Of a stretch of DNA of 64,000 nt, positions 57,092 to 64,000 are shown one piece after another. Numbering within the stretch: the stretch's first letter is position 1; every line of letters begins with the position of its first letter. A program made the translations under genes and the position numbers. Source of the DNA: a virus; IMG/VR virus record IMGVR_UViG_3300025133_000092, positions 1-64,000 of that record; one strand, written 5' to 3'. The notes under the pieces were generated by a model, which was not told where the DNA came from, ran no database searches, and saw only the letters and a program-made list of their open reading frames with translations.

Positions 57092-58599
57092 CCGTCGCTG
57101 GCCCGCTGGATCACCGCCTTGAACTGCTTCGACAGCTCCGACTTCTCATCGGATCGCGCCTGCAGCCACCGCTCGGCGGCATGCGGGTTCTTCATGCGCA
57201 GGGCGCGAGCGATGGTGCCCTGGGGCCGCGTGGAGTAGTAGCGCTGCACCTTCACCCGGCGCTCCTCGTCAGGCAGGTGGGCGTGGCTCTTGTAGCGGAT
57301 CCCCCGGCCGATCACCTGCTCGATCTTGGAATTGTTCCAGTGGGGCTCCGCCACCTGCATCAGCTTGGTGCCCTTGAGGTCCAGGCCCTCGGTGCCGGAC
57401 GAGCTGACCAGCAGCACCTTCTTCCGGCCGGCGTTGTAGTCCTCCACCATCTGCTTCTTCTCCTTGCGGCTGACGCCGCCGTGGAAGACGTGGTGGTCGA
57501 TGCCCTTGGCCTTGAGCTGCCGGGAGATCGGCATGAGGCCGGAGCTGATGTAGTTGGAGTAGACGACGCCCCGGAAGTTGGGGTCGGCCTTGTGGTGCTT
57601 GTGGACCTCGTCGACCATCCGCTTGATCTTCGGGGTCTGCGCGTCCTCCTCCTCGTCGGTCATGCCCTTGACGTAGGGGCGGTGGGAGAGGGAGCTCTGC
57701 CTCACCCCAGACATGAAGGCGTTGAGGTCCTTGGACTCCGCCTTGCTCGGTGGCAGCCCGGCCTTGATCTTCCGGCGGACATGGAAGGGGATCTGCCCCT
57801 CGTGATACTGGTAGACCTTGGTCTGCTCCTTGCCCATCGGGACGTCGATGTGCTCGTCCTCTCGATGAGGGAAGTGCTCTCCGCCACCCTCATGCAGGTC
57901 GACGTGCCCCTTCAGGGCCTCGTAGAGCATCTTGTCGTTGTGGAGCTTCTTGACGATGCCGGGCTTCACCCCGACCATCCGGTTGATCAGGCCGGGCCGA
58001 ACCTGATGCTCCCGCACGAACTTCCGCTCGAAGTCGGTCTGGCTCTCGGGCAGCCGGGCCTCGCCGGCGGCGATGTTGGCGGAGACCGCCAGGTCGCTGG
58101 GCTTGTTGTAGATCGGGGTGCCGGTCAGCAGCAACCGCTTCTTGGCCTCCCGCGCCTTCAGGGCGATGTGCTTGTGGCGGGCGGTGCCGGGGTTGCGCAG
58201 CCGGTGCGCTTCGTCGAGCACGACCAGGGCGTCCTGGTTCAGGTTGCCTTTGCGCAGCTGGGAGTCGCGGGTGAGCTTCGTGTACGAGCTGACGCGACGT
58301 GGCAACTGTCCCTTGACGTGCTTCTTCACCTCCTTCTCGTAGTTCTCCACCAGCGGGGCCGGGGCGACCACCTCCATGGGGAGATCGCCCTTGGCTCCGG
58401 CCGCGATCGAGGTGAAGGTCTTGCCACTGCCCAGGCCGTGCATCACCAGCACGCCGTGGCTCTTCTTGAGCTTGTCCAGGACGCGCTGCTGGTGGGGCTG
58501 GAGCTCGGACTTCAGGGTAGCGTTGGGCTTCCCCGTCGCGGGAAGGGCCAGCGGGGCCGCCAGCTTGAAGGATCGCCACATGGACTCGAGCGACGACAT
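57088..58599 (-). CDS. SNF2-family DEAH helicase
   Basis: A 503-residue SF2 helicase. HGLGSGKT (motif I, about 50-57), VVLDEAHRL (motif II), LLLTGTPIYN (motif III), then SSSGTEGLDLKG and QVIGRGIRY (motifs V and VI). The start is set at the ATG 58597-58599 with GGAGAGGG upstream. The first 20 residues (MWRSFKLAAPLALP) carry the same FKLAAP leader as a candidate virion protein at 9264-10100, suggesting packaging or processing. It precedes TerL in the operon; a role in DNA remodelling or early ejection is inferred. Confidence 0.85.
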   Translation of the reverse strand: MSSLESMWRSFKLAAPLALPATGKPNATLKSELQPHQQRVLDKLKKSHGVLVMHGLGSGKTFTSIAAGAKGDLPMEVVAPAPLVENYEKEVKKHVKGQLPRRVSSYTKLTRDSQLRKGNLNQDALVVLDEAHRLRNPGTARHKHIALKAREAKKRLLLTGTPIYNKPSDLAVSANIAAGEARLPESQTDFERKFVREHQVRPGLINRMVGVKPGIVKKLHNDKMLYEALKGHVDLHEGGGEHFPHREDEHIDVPMGKEQTKVYQYHEGQIPFHVRRKIKAGLPPSKAESKDLNAFMSGVRQSSLSHRPYVKGMTDEEEDAQTPKIKRMVDEVHKHHKADPNFRGVVYSNYISSGLMPISRQLKAKGIDHHVFHGGVSRKEKKQMVEDYNAGRKKVLLVSSSGTEGLDLKGTKLMQVAEPHWNNSKIEQVIGRGIRYKSHAHLPDEERRVKVQRYYSTRPQGTIARALRMKNPHAAERWLQARSDEKSELSKQFKAVIQRASDG

Positions 58600-58648
58600 G
58601 CCCTCTCCTACTCCTGCGCCTCCTGCGCCGTCGGCCCGGTTGCAGTGG

Positions 58649-58990
58649 ATGTCCAGCATGCTCCGGGAACTCCTTCTTCTCTCCAGCGTCTGGGCGGGTG
58701 CCCGGCTGGAGGATACCGCTGACCCGCTGAAGAAGCGCTTCGTGCTCTCAACGCGCCGCCTCCTGGGGTACGAGGAGTGGAAGGCGCTCAAGCGAATCTA
58801 CACGATCTGGGCAGAGCAGAACGACTGCATCTTCAAGGACATTCGGCGGTACAAGAAAGGTGTAGTCGCGGATCTGTACATCAAGTACGAGAACCGCCCC
58901 GGCGTCTGCGACTTCAGCCCTCACGAAGAGCTCCCTCGCCGCGAAGCGCGCTGGAGGAAGCTCAACCGTTTAGCTGATCAGGAGAAGTGA
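58649..58990 (+). CDS. Hypothetical protein (113 aa)
   Basis: Basic helical protein (LKKRFVLSTRRLLGYEEWK, NDCIFKDIRRYKKGVV). Start uncertain: ATG 58649 or 58658, with no strong ribosome-binding site, and leaderless translation is possible since it lies just past the divergent helicase start. TGATG coupling to the next gene. No family recognised. Confidence 0.45.
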   Translation: MSSMLRELLLLSSVWAGARLEDTADPLKKRFVLSTRRLLGYEEWKALKRIYTIWAEQNDCIFKDIRRYKKGVVADLYIKYENRPGVCDFSPHEELPRREARWRKLNRLADQEK

Positions 58991-59373
58991 TGCCCGAGAA
59001 GGACGAGATGGTCCGCAGACGAGAGCTCGCTCAAAAGTTCCTGGCCTGTGGAGGCGACCGTACCGACGTCGCCATGGCCGGGGCCCACGCGGTCTACCTG
59101 CGGGACGAGAGGATCAAGGAGCTGGAGGAACAGCTCATCGAGGCCTGGAAGGAGCCGCTGGGCCGGGTGCTGGCCGACAAGGCACGCGGCGACCTGGGGC
59201 CCTCCTTCGTGAGCCGGGTCCTCCCGATCCACGGATCCTCCTACCAGGGGCGCGTGGAGCGGGGGGAGGACTGCGACGGCGGGTGCGGTTGCGGAACCCA
59301 GTGCTGCGGCCGTCTCGGCCACCCAGACACCCACTTCTGCGAGATTCACCCTGCCTGCGGAGCTACCGAATGA
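58990..59373 (+). CDS. Hypothetical protein (127 aa) with Cys-rich C terminus
   Basis: AGGAG precedes the ATG. A charged helical first half (VYLRDERIKELEEQLIEAWK) is followed by a Cys/Gly-rich end (CDGGCGCGTQCCGRLGH, FCEIHPACG) that could bind two metals. It directly precedes and overlaps the DNA methyltransferase (ATGA). No family recognised. Confidence 0.5.
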   Translation: MPEKDEMVRRRELAQKFLACGGDRTDVAMAGAHAVYLRDERIKELEEQLIEAWKEPLGRVLADKARGDLGPSFVSRVLPIHGSSYQGRVERGEDCDGGCGCGTQCCGRLGHPDTHFCEIHPACGATE

Positions 59374-60875
59374 GCTACCCCATGGGACGTGAGATCACGT
59401 CCATCGACCTCTTCGCTGGCGCCGGCGGAGCCAGCCAGGGCATCCTCGAGGCCACAGGCTCCAGCCCCATCCTCGCGATCAACCACTGCCCACACGCCAT
59501 CGAGATCCACGAGCGCAACCACCCCTTCGCTCTGCACCTGAACATGGGCGTGGAGCAGACGGATTGCCTCGCGGCCGTCCGGGGCAAGCACGTCGACCTC
59601 GCCTGGTTCAGCCCGGACTGCACCCACTTCTCCAAGGCCAAGGGCGGCAAGCCCCTCGACCTCAAGATCCGCTCCCTCGCGTGGGAGGTCCCCTTCTGGG
59701 GCGAGTCGCTCCGCCCGGACGTCATCTGCCTGGAGAACGTGCCCGAGTTCGTGACCTGGGGGCCGCTGCACCCGCTCGAGGACTGCACCTGCGGCAGCAA
59801 GTCGCTCGACCCCAAGGACCACCCCAAGTGCCTGTACAGCCGGCCGATCAAGGCGAGGAAGGGCGAGACGTTCAAGAAGTGGGTCCGGGCCATGCGCGCC
59901 CTGGGCTACGACATGCAGTGGAAGAAGCTGGTCGCCTGCGACTACGGGGCTCCGACATCGAGGAAGCGCCTCTTCGTCGTCGCCCGCTCCGACGGTCGAG
60001 CCATCCGGTGGCCCCGCAAGACCCACGGCCCCGGACGCGAGTTCCCCTGGCGCACGGCGGCCGAGTGCATCGACTGGTCGATCCCCACGCTGTCCATCTT
60101 CGCCACCAAGGAGGAGTGCAAGCAGTTCCGTCGAGACGGCCACAGCGACGGGACCCCCAACCGCCCGCTCGCCGAGGCGACCCAGGCCCGCATCGCTGAG
60201 GGCATGCGCCGCTTCGTCTTCGGCGAGGAGACCCCGTACCTGGCGTACATGGGCCCCAAGCTGGTCGCCCCCACCATGATCCAGACCGGCTTCGGTGAGC
60301 GGAAGGTGGGCAAGCCTCAGCGCCCCCGCTACCTCGACCTGCACAAGCCCCTGGGCACCATCGTCTCGGGAGGGAGCAAGCACGGTCTCATCACGGCCTT
60401 CCTGTCCAAGCACTACGGCGGCCCCAACGGCAACTCGGGCGGCCCCGGCCTCTCGATGCGGCAGCCCATGGGCGCCGTCACCAGTAGGGACTCCACTGGG
60501 CTCACCACGGTCTCCGTCGGCGGGGACCCCAACCGGGCCAAGCTCGTCGCGGCCTTCATCACGAAGTACTACGGCCAGGGCGGCCGGTGGTCGGGTCTCG
60601 GCGAGCCGATGCACACCATCGTCACCAAGGCTCGGATGGGGCTCGTCACGATCACCCTCGAGGGAGAGGAGTACGCCATCACCGACATCGGGATGCGGAT
60701 GCTCCAGCCTCGAGAGCTGGCCCGTGCCCAGGGCTTCTCGGACGACTACGTGATCACCGGGACCAAGTCCCAGCAGATCGCGCGCATCGGGAACAGCGTG
60801 CCTCCGCCGGTCGTGAAGGCGATCGTCGAGGCGCAGTTCGCCACCAACTACAACCAGATCAGGAGGGTCGGCTGA
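59370..60875 (+). CDS. DNA cytosine-5 methyltransferase
   Basis: A 501-residue enzyme. FAGAGG (15-20) is motif I; FSPDCTHFS (about 79-87) is motif IV with the catalytic Cys, the usual PPC replaced by SPDC; LENV (motif VI); PTSRKRLF (motif VIII); GNSVPPP (motif X). Residues about 230-440 form the target-recognition region with repeated G-rich strands (GTIVSGGSKHG, GAVTSRDSTG, HTIVTKARMG). It methylates C5 of cytosine, probably protecting phage DNA from restriction. No partner restriction enzyme is seen. Start ATG in ATGA overlap. Confidence 0.9.
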   Translation: MSYPMGREITSIDLFAGAGGASQGILEATGSSPILAINHCPHAIEIHERNHPFALHLNMGVEQTDCLAAVRGKHVDLAWFSPDCTHFSKAKGGKPLDLKIRSLAWEVPFWGESLRPDVICLENVPEFVTWGPLHPLEDCTCGSKSLDPKDHPKCLYSRPIKARKGETFKKWVRAMRALGYDMQWKKLVACDYGAPTSRKRLFVVARSDGRAIRWPRKTHGPGREFPWRTAAECIDWSIPTLSIFATKEECKQFRRDGHSDGTPNRPLAEATQARIAEGMRRFVFGEETPYLAYMGPKLVAPTMIQTGFGERKVGKPQRPRYLDLHKPLGTIVSGGSKHGLITAFLSKHYGGPNGNSGGPGLSMRQPMGAVTSRDSTGLTTVSVGGDPNRAKLVAAFITKYYGQGGRWSGLGEPMHTIVTKARMGLVTITLEGEEYAITDIGMRMLQPRELARAQGFSDDYVITGTKSQQIARIGNSVPPPVVKAIVEAQFATNYNQIRRVG

Positions 60876-61054
60876 TGGGCCAGAGACAGCAGGAGACCAA
60901 GAGGTGCCCGCACTGCGGGAACCCCTTCATCGTCAGCAGCCACCGCGGGGAGTTCGACCGGCACGTCAAGAACTGCCGAGGCAAGACCCCGCCCGGCCCG
61001 CTGAAGCGGCGCGACGCACCCAACAAGAAGAAGGACAAGAGGGGACATCGATGA
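60875..61054 (+). CDS. C2HC zinc-finger protein (59 aa)
   Basis: RCPHCGNPF, then FDRHVKNC forms a single CCHC finger of the C2HC type, followed by a basic tail (PLKRRDAPNKKKDKRG). Coupled to the methyltransferase by TGATG and to the next gene by ATGA. Likely nucleic-acid binding. Confidence 0.6.
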   Translation: MGQRQQETKRCPHCGNPFIVSSHRGEFDRHVKNCRGKTPPGPLKRRDAPNKKKDKRGHR

Positions 61055-61275
61055 GCGACTCCATCTGGACCGAGGTCACCCGCAAGGTAAGCAACAGCGG
61101 GACTTGGCACTACGAGGTGGGTCCCGACGCCGACCACCTGAACATCGAGATCCGCTACCGCGAGGAGGTGAACGGCGAGTTCAAGACCCGCACCTGCATC
61201 ACGATCGACCCCGACCTCATCCCCAAGTTGACCGACGCGCTGAAGAAAGCCGTCAAGGAGCTGGAGCCCGGATGA
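61051..61275 (+). CDS. Hypothetical protein (74 aa)
   Basis: Strand-rich (HLNIEIRYREEVNGEFKT, TCITIDPDLIPKL) with a C-terminal helix (TDALKKAVKELEPG). ATGA overlaps at both ends. No family recognised. Confidence 0.5.
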   Translation: MSDSIWTEVTRKVSNSGTWHYEVGPDADHLNIEIRYREEVNGEFKTRTCITIDPDLIPKLTDALKKAVKELEPG

Positions 61276-61493
61276 CCGCCAAAGAAGATCTGCAGCGGCT
61301 GTGGGCCCGCACCTGGCCCGGGGCCGCGGAGATGCAGAAGAAGCTGAGCAACCTGCCCGACCTCCGCCAGGAGTACCAAGGCAGCTGGGACAGCCTGGAG
61401 AAGATCATCGAGGGCCACCAAGCAACCTGCGAGAAGTGCCGGCGCGGCCGGCACTGCCACAAGTACAACGAGATGCGAGGGCTTCATGACTGA
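61272..61493 (+). CDS. Hypothetical protein (73 aa)
   Basis: Trp-containing helical protein (LQRLWARTWPGAAEMQKKL) ending in CEKCRRGRHCHKY, a possible zinc site. Overlaps the next gene by 8 bases. No family recognised. Confidence 0.5.
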   Translation: MTAKEDLQRLWARTWPGAAEMQKKLSNLPDLRQEYQGSWDSLEKIIEGHQATCEKCRRGRHCHKYNEMRGLHD

Positions 61494-61938
61494 TCCCATC
61501 GACCTATCTGAGGAGGCGAAGCACTTCAACCAGCGGGTGCTCGCCGGCCTGGGCGTCCCTGCGGAGTTCCTCTCCGGAGACAGCAACCACGCGACGTCCC
61601 ACGCCTCGCCCTACGCGAAGACCGTCAAGACGGCGCAGCGTCTCGGGGCCTCACCGCCTCGGCGGATGAAGCGGAAGCCCTACCGGAAGAACGTCACCAA
61701 GAACGCGAAGAAGCAGCACCGGAAGGACCTGAAGACCTACCTGAAGCGCACCCGCTTCGCGCGGTACTCCGCGCGCTTCATCCGAGCGAAGCTCGGGGAG
61801 GAGAGCTTCGCCCGACAGATCTTCCGAGTCGACCCGCCTCTGCCTCCGGAGCCGCGGTTCCCTCGGACAGCGCGCGAGCGCCGCTGGTGGAAGTACCACC
61901 CCAACACCTTCTACCCCTGGGAGAAGACCGATGGGTGA
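61486..61938 (+). CDS. Basic protein containing a capsid N-arm-like segment (150 aa)
   Basis: Residues 98-110 (FIRAKLGEESFAR) match capsid-protein residues 35-47 (FIRDHLREESFAR) at 10 of 13 positions, and hydrophobic residues continue (QIF versus KVM). The remaining N-terminal 90 residues are basic and low-complexity (MKRKPYRKNVTKNAKKQHRK), and the end is Trp/Pro-rich. It lies in the methyltransferase operon, far from virion genes. It may bind capsid subunits or act as a decoy. The match is direct; the role is inferred. Confidence 0.6.
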   Translation: MTDPIDLSEEAKHFNQRVLAGLGVPAEFLSGDSNHATSHASPYAKTVKTAQRLGASPPRRMKRKPYRKNVTKNAKKQHRKDLKTYLKRTRFARYSARFIRAKLGEESFARQIFRVDPPLPPEPRFPRTARERRWWKYHPNTFYPWEKTDG

Positions 61939-62266
61939 GCGCTGCACCAAGATCGTGATGGGCTGCTACGTCCACGATGCCCCCGACTGCCCTCACGAGG
62001 ACGGCTGGGTCGAGTGGGCCCTCACCCACCCGCAGGTGGAGTCCGGTTTCGGTCCCTTCGCGCGGGACGTCAAACTGGACACCAGCTACGAGTCCGAGCC
62101 GGACTGGCTCGGCTTCAGGGTGGTCCTTCTGGAGTACGGAGAGACCTGGATCCTCTGGCAGAACACCTCTCCCGCCATCGACGCATGGGAGGCGTTGCGG
62201 CGCCTGGCTCTCAAGGCAGGTGGATCCTTGCCTCGAGCACAGCTGATCGTGGCGAACGACAAGTGA
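61931..62266 (+). CDS. Hypothetical protein (111 aa)
   Basis: Contains a Cys/His-rich start (CTKIVMGCYVHDAPDCPH), then a mixed fold (WLGFRVVLLEYGETWILW). Overlaps the previous gene by 8 bases and the RNase HII start as GTGA. No family recognised. Confidence 0.5.
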   Translation: MGERCTKIVMGCYVHDAPDCPHEDGWVEWALTHPQVESGFGPFARDVKLDTSYESEPDWLGFRVVLLEYGETWILWQNTSPAIDAWEALRRLALKAGGSLPRAQLIVANDK

Positions 62267-62889
62267 GGCAGCGTCGCCGGCAGCTGAGGAAACCGTCCTA
62301 CACCTCCCTCAATTCCCTGCCACCCGAGACCGTGGTGGTCGGCGTCGACGAAGTCGGCGTCGGCCCCCTCGCCGGGCCCATGATGGCCTGCGCGGTCGCC
62401 TTCCGGGCGGGGCACGTCCCCATCCCCCAGGTGACGGACAGCAAGAAGCTGACGGAGAAGACGAGGGAGCGGCTGCGGCACTACATCCTGGACCAGTGCC
62501 TGGACGTGGGCATGGGCTGGGTGGACGCGGACGAGTACGACAGCATCGGTGCGTCAGAATCCCGACGCCAAGTCCTCATCCGAGCCGTCAACGACTTGAC
62601 GATTGAGGCAGGCCACATCTACGTCGACGGCGACCTCTACATCAGGGAGTTGGCCCACGCTGAGCTCGTGGTGAAGGGAGACGAGAAGATCTGGATCGTC
62701 GGAGCTGCGTCCATCGTCGCCAAGCAGGAGCAGTGCGCTGCCATGGCGCAGTTCCACGCGAGGTGGCCGCAGTACGACTTCATCAAGCACCACGGGTACG
62801 GCACGCGAGTTCACATGAGTGCGCTGGCCGAGCACGGCCCGTGTCCCGTCCACCGGAGGAGCATGAAGCCCGTGAAGGCCGCCATGTAG
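62263..62889 (+). CDS. RNase HII-like protein with altered catalytic residues
   Basis: A 208-residue protein starting at GTG. VVGVDEVGVGPLAGP (26-39) matches the RNase HII opening, but GRG is GVG. TDSKKL, then VDGDL supply conserved positions. AASIVAKQEQCAAM aligns to the KVTRD region, with the fourth catalytic Asp replaced by Cys, and KHHGYGT matches KHKGYGT. RNase HII removes ribonucleotides from DNA; here activity or metal use may differ. Its stop lies inside a terminator hairpin. Confidence 0.8.
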   Translation: MRQRRRQLRKPSYTSLNSLPPETVVVGVDEVGVGPLAGPMMACAVAFRAGHVPIPQVTDSKKLTEKTRERLRHYILDQCLDVGMGWVDADEYDSIGASESRRQVLIRAVNDLTIEAGHIYVDGDLYIRELAHAELVVKGDEKIWIVGAASIVAKQEQCAAMAQFHARWPQYDFIKHHGYGTRVHMSALAEHGPCPVHRRSMKPVKAAM

Positions 62890-62898
62890 GCGGCCTTC
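62874..62898. terminator. Bidirectional terminator at convergent 3' ends
   Basis: A perfect 10-base stem (GAAGGCCGCC and GGCGGCCTTC) with an ATGTA loop spans the last codons and stop of the RNase HII gene and ends 4 bases before the convergent minus-strand stop. Confidence 0.75.
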
Positions 62899-62901
62899 CG
62901 C

Positions 62902-63387
62902 TTAGCTTGCGAAGATCGCGCTGATCGCCTGGACGAGCGGACCCGTCAGCTTGTCGTGGGCAGCCTCGACCGGGGCGTAGCCGATGGCGCGCAGAGCCCA
63001 GCTCTTCACGAAGCGCTGCCGGCCCCGAGGGGTGATCTGCTGCATGAACTCGACGGGGCCGGTGACGACCTCGTTCTTGGCCGGGTTCCAGACGCCCGCG
63101 ATGTCCGAGCTGAAGGACGCCTCGAAGCGTTCGGGGGCACCCATCACCTCTTCGACGGCGTCACCCAGCTTGTCGGCGAAGTCGGCCGGGAAGTCGGCGT
63201 GCCAGAGGTGGAAGATGACGTCCTCGTCCCGACGGCCCACCTCGACGATGAGGCCGTTGACCACCTCCACGGGAGGGGCCCACGCCGGGGCCTTCATCTG
63301 GATCTTCTTGTTCAGCACGGTGCCCACGGCAGGCTTGTCGCCTGCCACGGCCGTCGCCAGTTCCTGCACTCCCTGTCCCCAGCTCAT
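62902..63387 (-). CDS. Hypothetical protein (161 aa)
   Basis: Starts at ATG 63385-63387 (GGAGCG upstream). Strand-rich N half (VEVVNGLIVEVGRRDEDVIF), then helices (WALRAIGYAPVEAAHDKL). It follows the partial gene to its right in the same operon. Possibly virion-associated; no family recognised. Confidence 0.45.
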   Translation of the reverse strand: MSWGQGVQELATAVAGDKPAVGTVLNKKIQMKAPAWAPPVEVVNGLIVEVGRRDEDVIFHLWHADFPADFADKLGDAVEEVMGAPERFEASFSSDIAGVWNPAKNEVVTGPVEFMQQITPRGRQRFVKSWALRAIGYAPVEAAHDKLTGPLVQAISAIFAS

Positions 63388-64000
63388 TCGCTCGCTCCAT
63401 CCGGCTCTTGTCGTACGCCCGATCCAGTGTAGCTGCCCGCGGTCGCGAGATCTGCGATGGCGGGAACATCTTTCCCTCCACCCGTCTTCATCACGAACCG
63501 CTCGAACTCCTTCATGTGCTTGCCCAGGCTGTCGCCGGCGGCACGGCGGGAGTCCGCCAAGGCCCGGATCTCCCGAGAGGTCTCGGTCATCATCCGGATG
63601 TTCGCCTGGTTGGTGCCTCGTCCGTCGATCTCCTGGAAGCGGAGGAAGAGGGACTGCTGCATCCGCGAGAGCATCCCCTCGCTCTCCAGCTCCAGCTTCA
63701 TCCCCAGGCGGTGCAGAGCCACGTCGGGGCCTCCGCGCAGCACAGCGAGTCGGCGGTCGCCGCTCTCGCCCAGGTCCCGGAGACAGACCGCCCACTCCGA
63801 CAGGGACATGACGCCGGGGTCGAAGTAGAAGTGGCGGTAGGTGCTGATCGCCTCCGCCCCGAGGTCCGCCGTGCCGTACTTGTCGGACAGGAGGACTGCG
63901 ATCTGCGCAGGAGGCACGTGGCCCAGCAGCCCGGTCTCGACGTCCTCCCGAGCGTGCCCGGCCCCGAGCAGGCTCGTGGCGTGGGCCGTCTCGTCTTCGG
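63384..64000 (-). CDS. Hypothetical helical protein, N terminus outside window
   Basis: The frame is open to the right edge (TAHATSLLGAGHARED at the limit) and ends at 63384. It contains VPPAQIAVLLSDKYG, which has an HTH-like helix-turn pattern, then a Tyr/Phe-rich YRHFYFDPGVM and long charged helices. A DNA-binding accessory of packaging or replication is possible, but no family is recognised. Confidence 0.5.
   Translation of the reverse strand, partial: EDETAHATSLLGAGHAREDVETGLLGHVPPAQIAVLLSDKYGTADLGAEAISTYRHFYFDPGVMSLSEWAVCLRDLGESGDRRLAVLRGGPDVALHRLGMKLELESEGMLSRMQQSLFLRFQEIDGRGTNQANIRMMTETSREIRALADSRRAAGDSLGKHMKEFERFVMKTGGGKDVPAIADLATAGSYTGSGVRQEPDGASE

Noticed and set aside
1-64000. tRNA genes, CRISPR arrays or integrase/attachment sites
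   Set aside because: No cloverleaf-like stretch, regular direct-repeat array or recombinase motif was seen; gaps between genes are short and mostly contain hairpins or leaders.

Overview
The window is a high-GC, tightly packed stretch of a large tailed bacteriophage with a contractile tail (myovirus morphology, probably jumbo class), not bacterial chromosome. It holds a large terminase subunit, a candidate capsid maturation protease, a major capsid protein, a very large tail sheath protein and a probable tail tube. It also holds many small unrecognised genes joined by 1-4 base start/stop overlaps (ATGA, GTGA, TGATG). I found no tRNA, rRNA, CRISPR array or integrase. A small secreted protein (15652-16068) carries an Asp-rich DDDDSA linker of a kind I associate with Myxococcota; this is only a weak hint about the host.

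Layout. 1-13.8 kb (minus): accessory genes, including DUF932 and SWIM zinc-finger proteins, an RlaP-like nucleotidyltransferase, a PAPS-reductase-like enzyme, a GIY-YIG nuclease, many small acidic or zinc-binding proteins, and a four-part protein joining a LigD-type phosphoesterase, DNA ligase, P-loop kinase and KTSC domain. 13.9-16.1 kb (plus): membrane and coiled-coil proteins, one with a PAS-like domain. 16.0-18.2 kb (minus): a two-helix membrane protein, two unknown proteins and a family 2 glycosyltransferase. 18.3-25.9 kb (plus): a CobS/MoxR-like AAA+ ATPase and a CobT-like VWA protein on either side of small genes, including a stand-alone NrdJb-like ribonucleotide reductase domain and an 83-residue protein matching part of the phage's own capsid protein. 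This block ends with a gasdermin-like gene between two strong terminators. 25.9-54.6 kb (minus): the virion block, from tail tube and sheath through a long run of Gly/Ala-rich 'glycine zipper' proteins to the capsid protein, protease and more zipper proteins. 54.6-55.3 kb (plus): a MerR-like regulator. 55.3-58.6 kb (minus): TerL and an SNF2 helicase. 58.6-62.9 kb (plus): a cytosine-5 DNA methyltransferase, small genes (one containing a second capsid-protein fragment) and an RNase HII with an altered active site. 62.9-64 kb (minus): two unrecognised genes, one running off the end.

Most notable observations. (1) Two non-structural genes on the opposite strand encode pieces that clearly match the phage's own major capsid protein, which suggests capsid-assembly modulators or decoys for capsid-sensing defences. 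(2) A putative gasdermin-fold pore former sits in its own transcription unit. (3) A zinc-finger HNH endonuclease gene separates the sheath gene from a second, recoded copy of the sheath C-terminal codons, the signature of a homing insertion that rebuilt its host gene. (4) Two genes appear broken by single-base indels. (5) A shared FKLAAP / EKxA motif runs through the zipper proteins and appears at the start of the helicase, suggesting shared processing or packaging.
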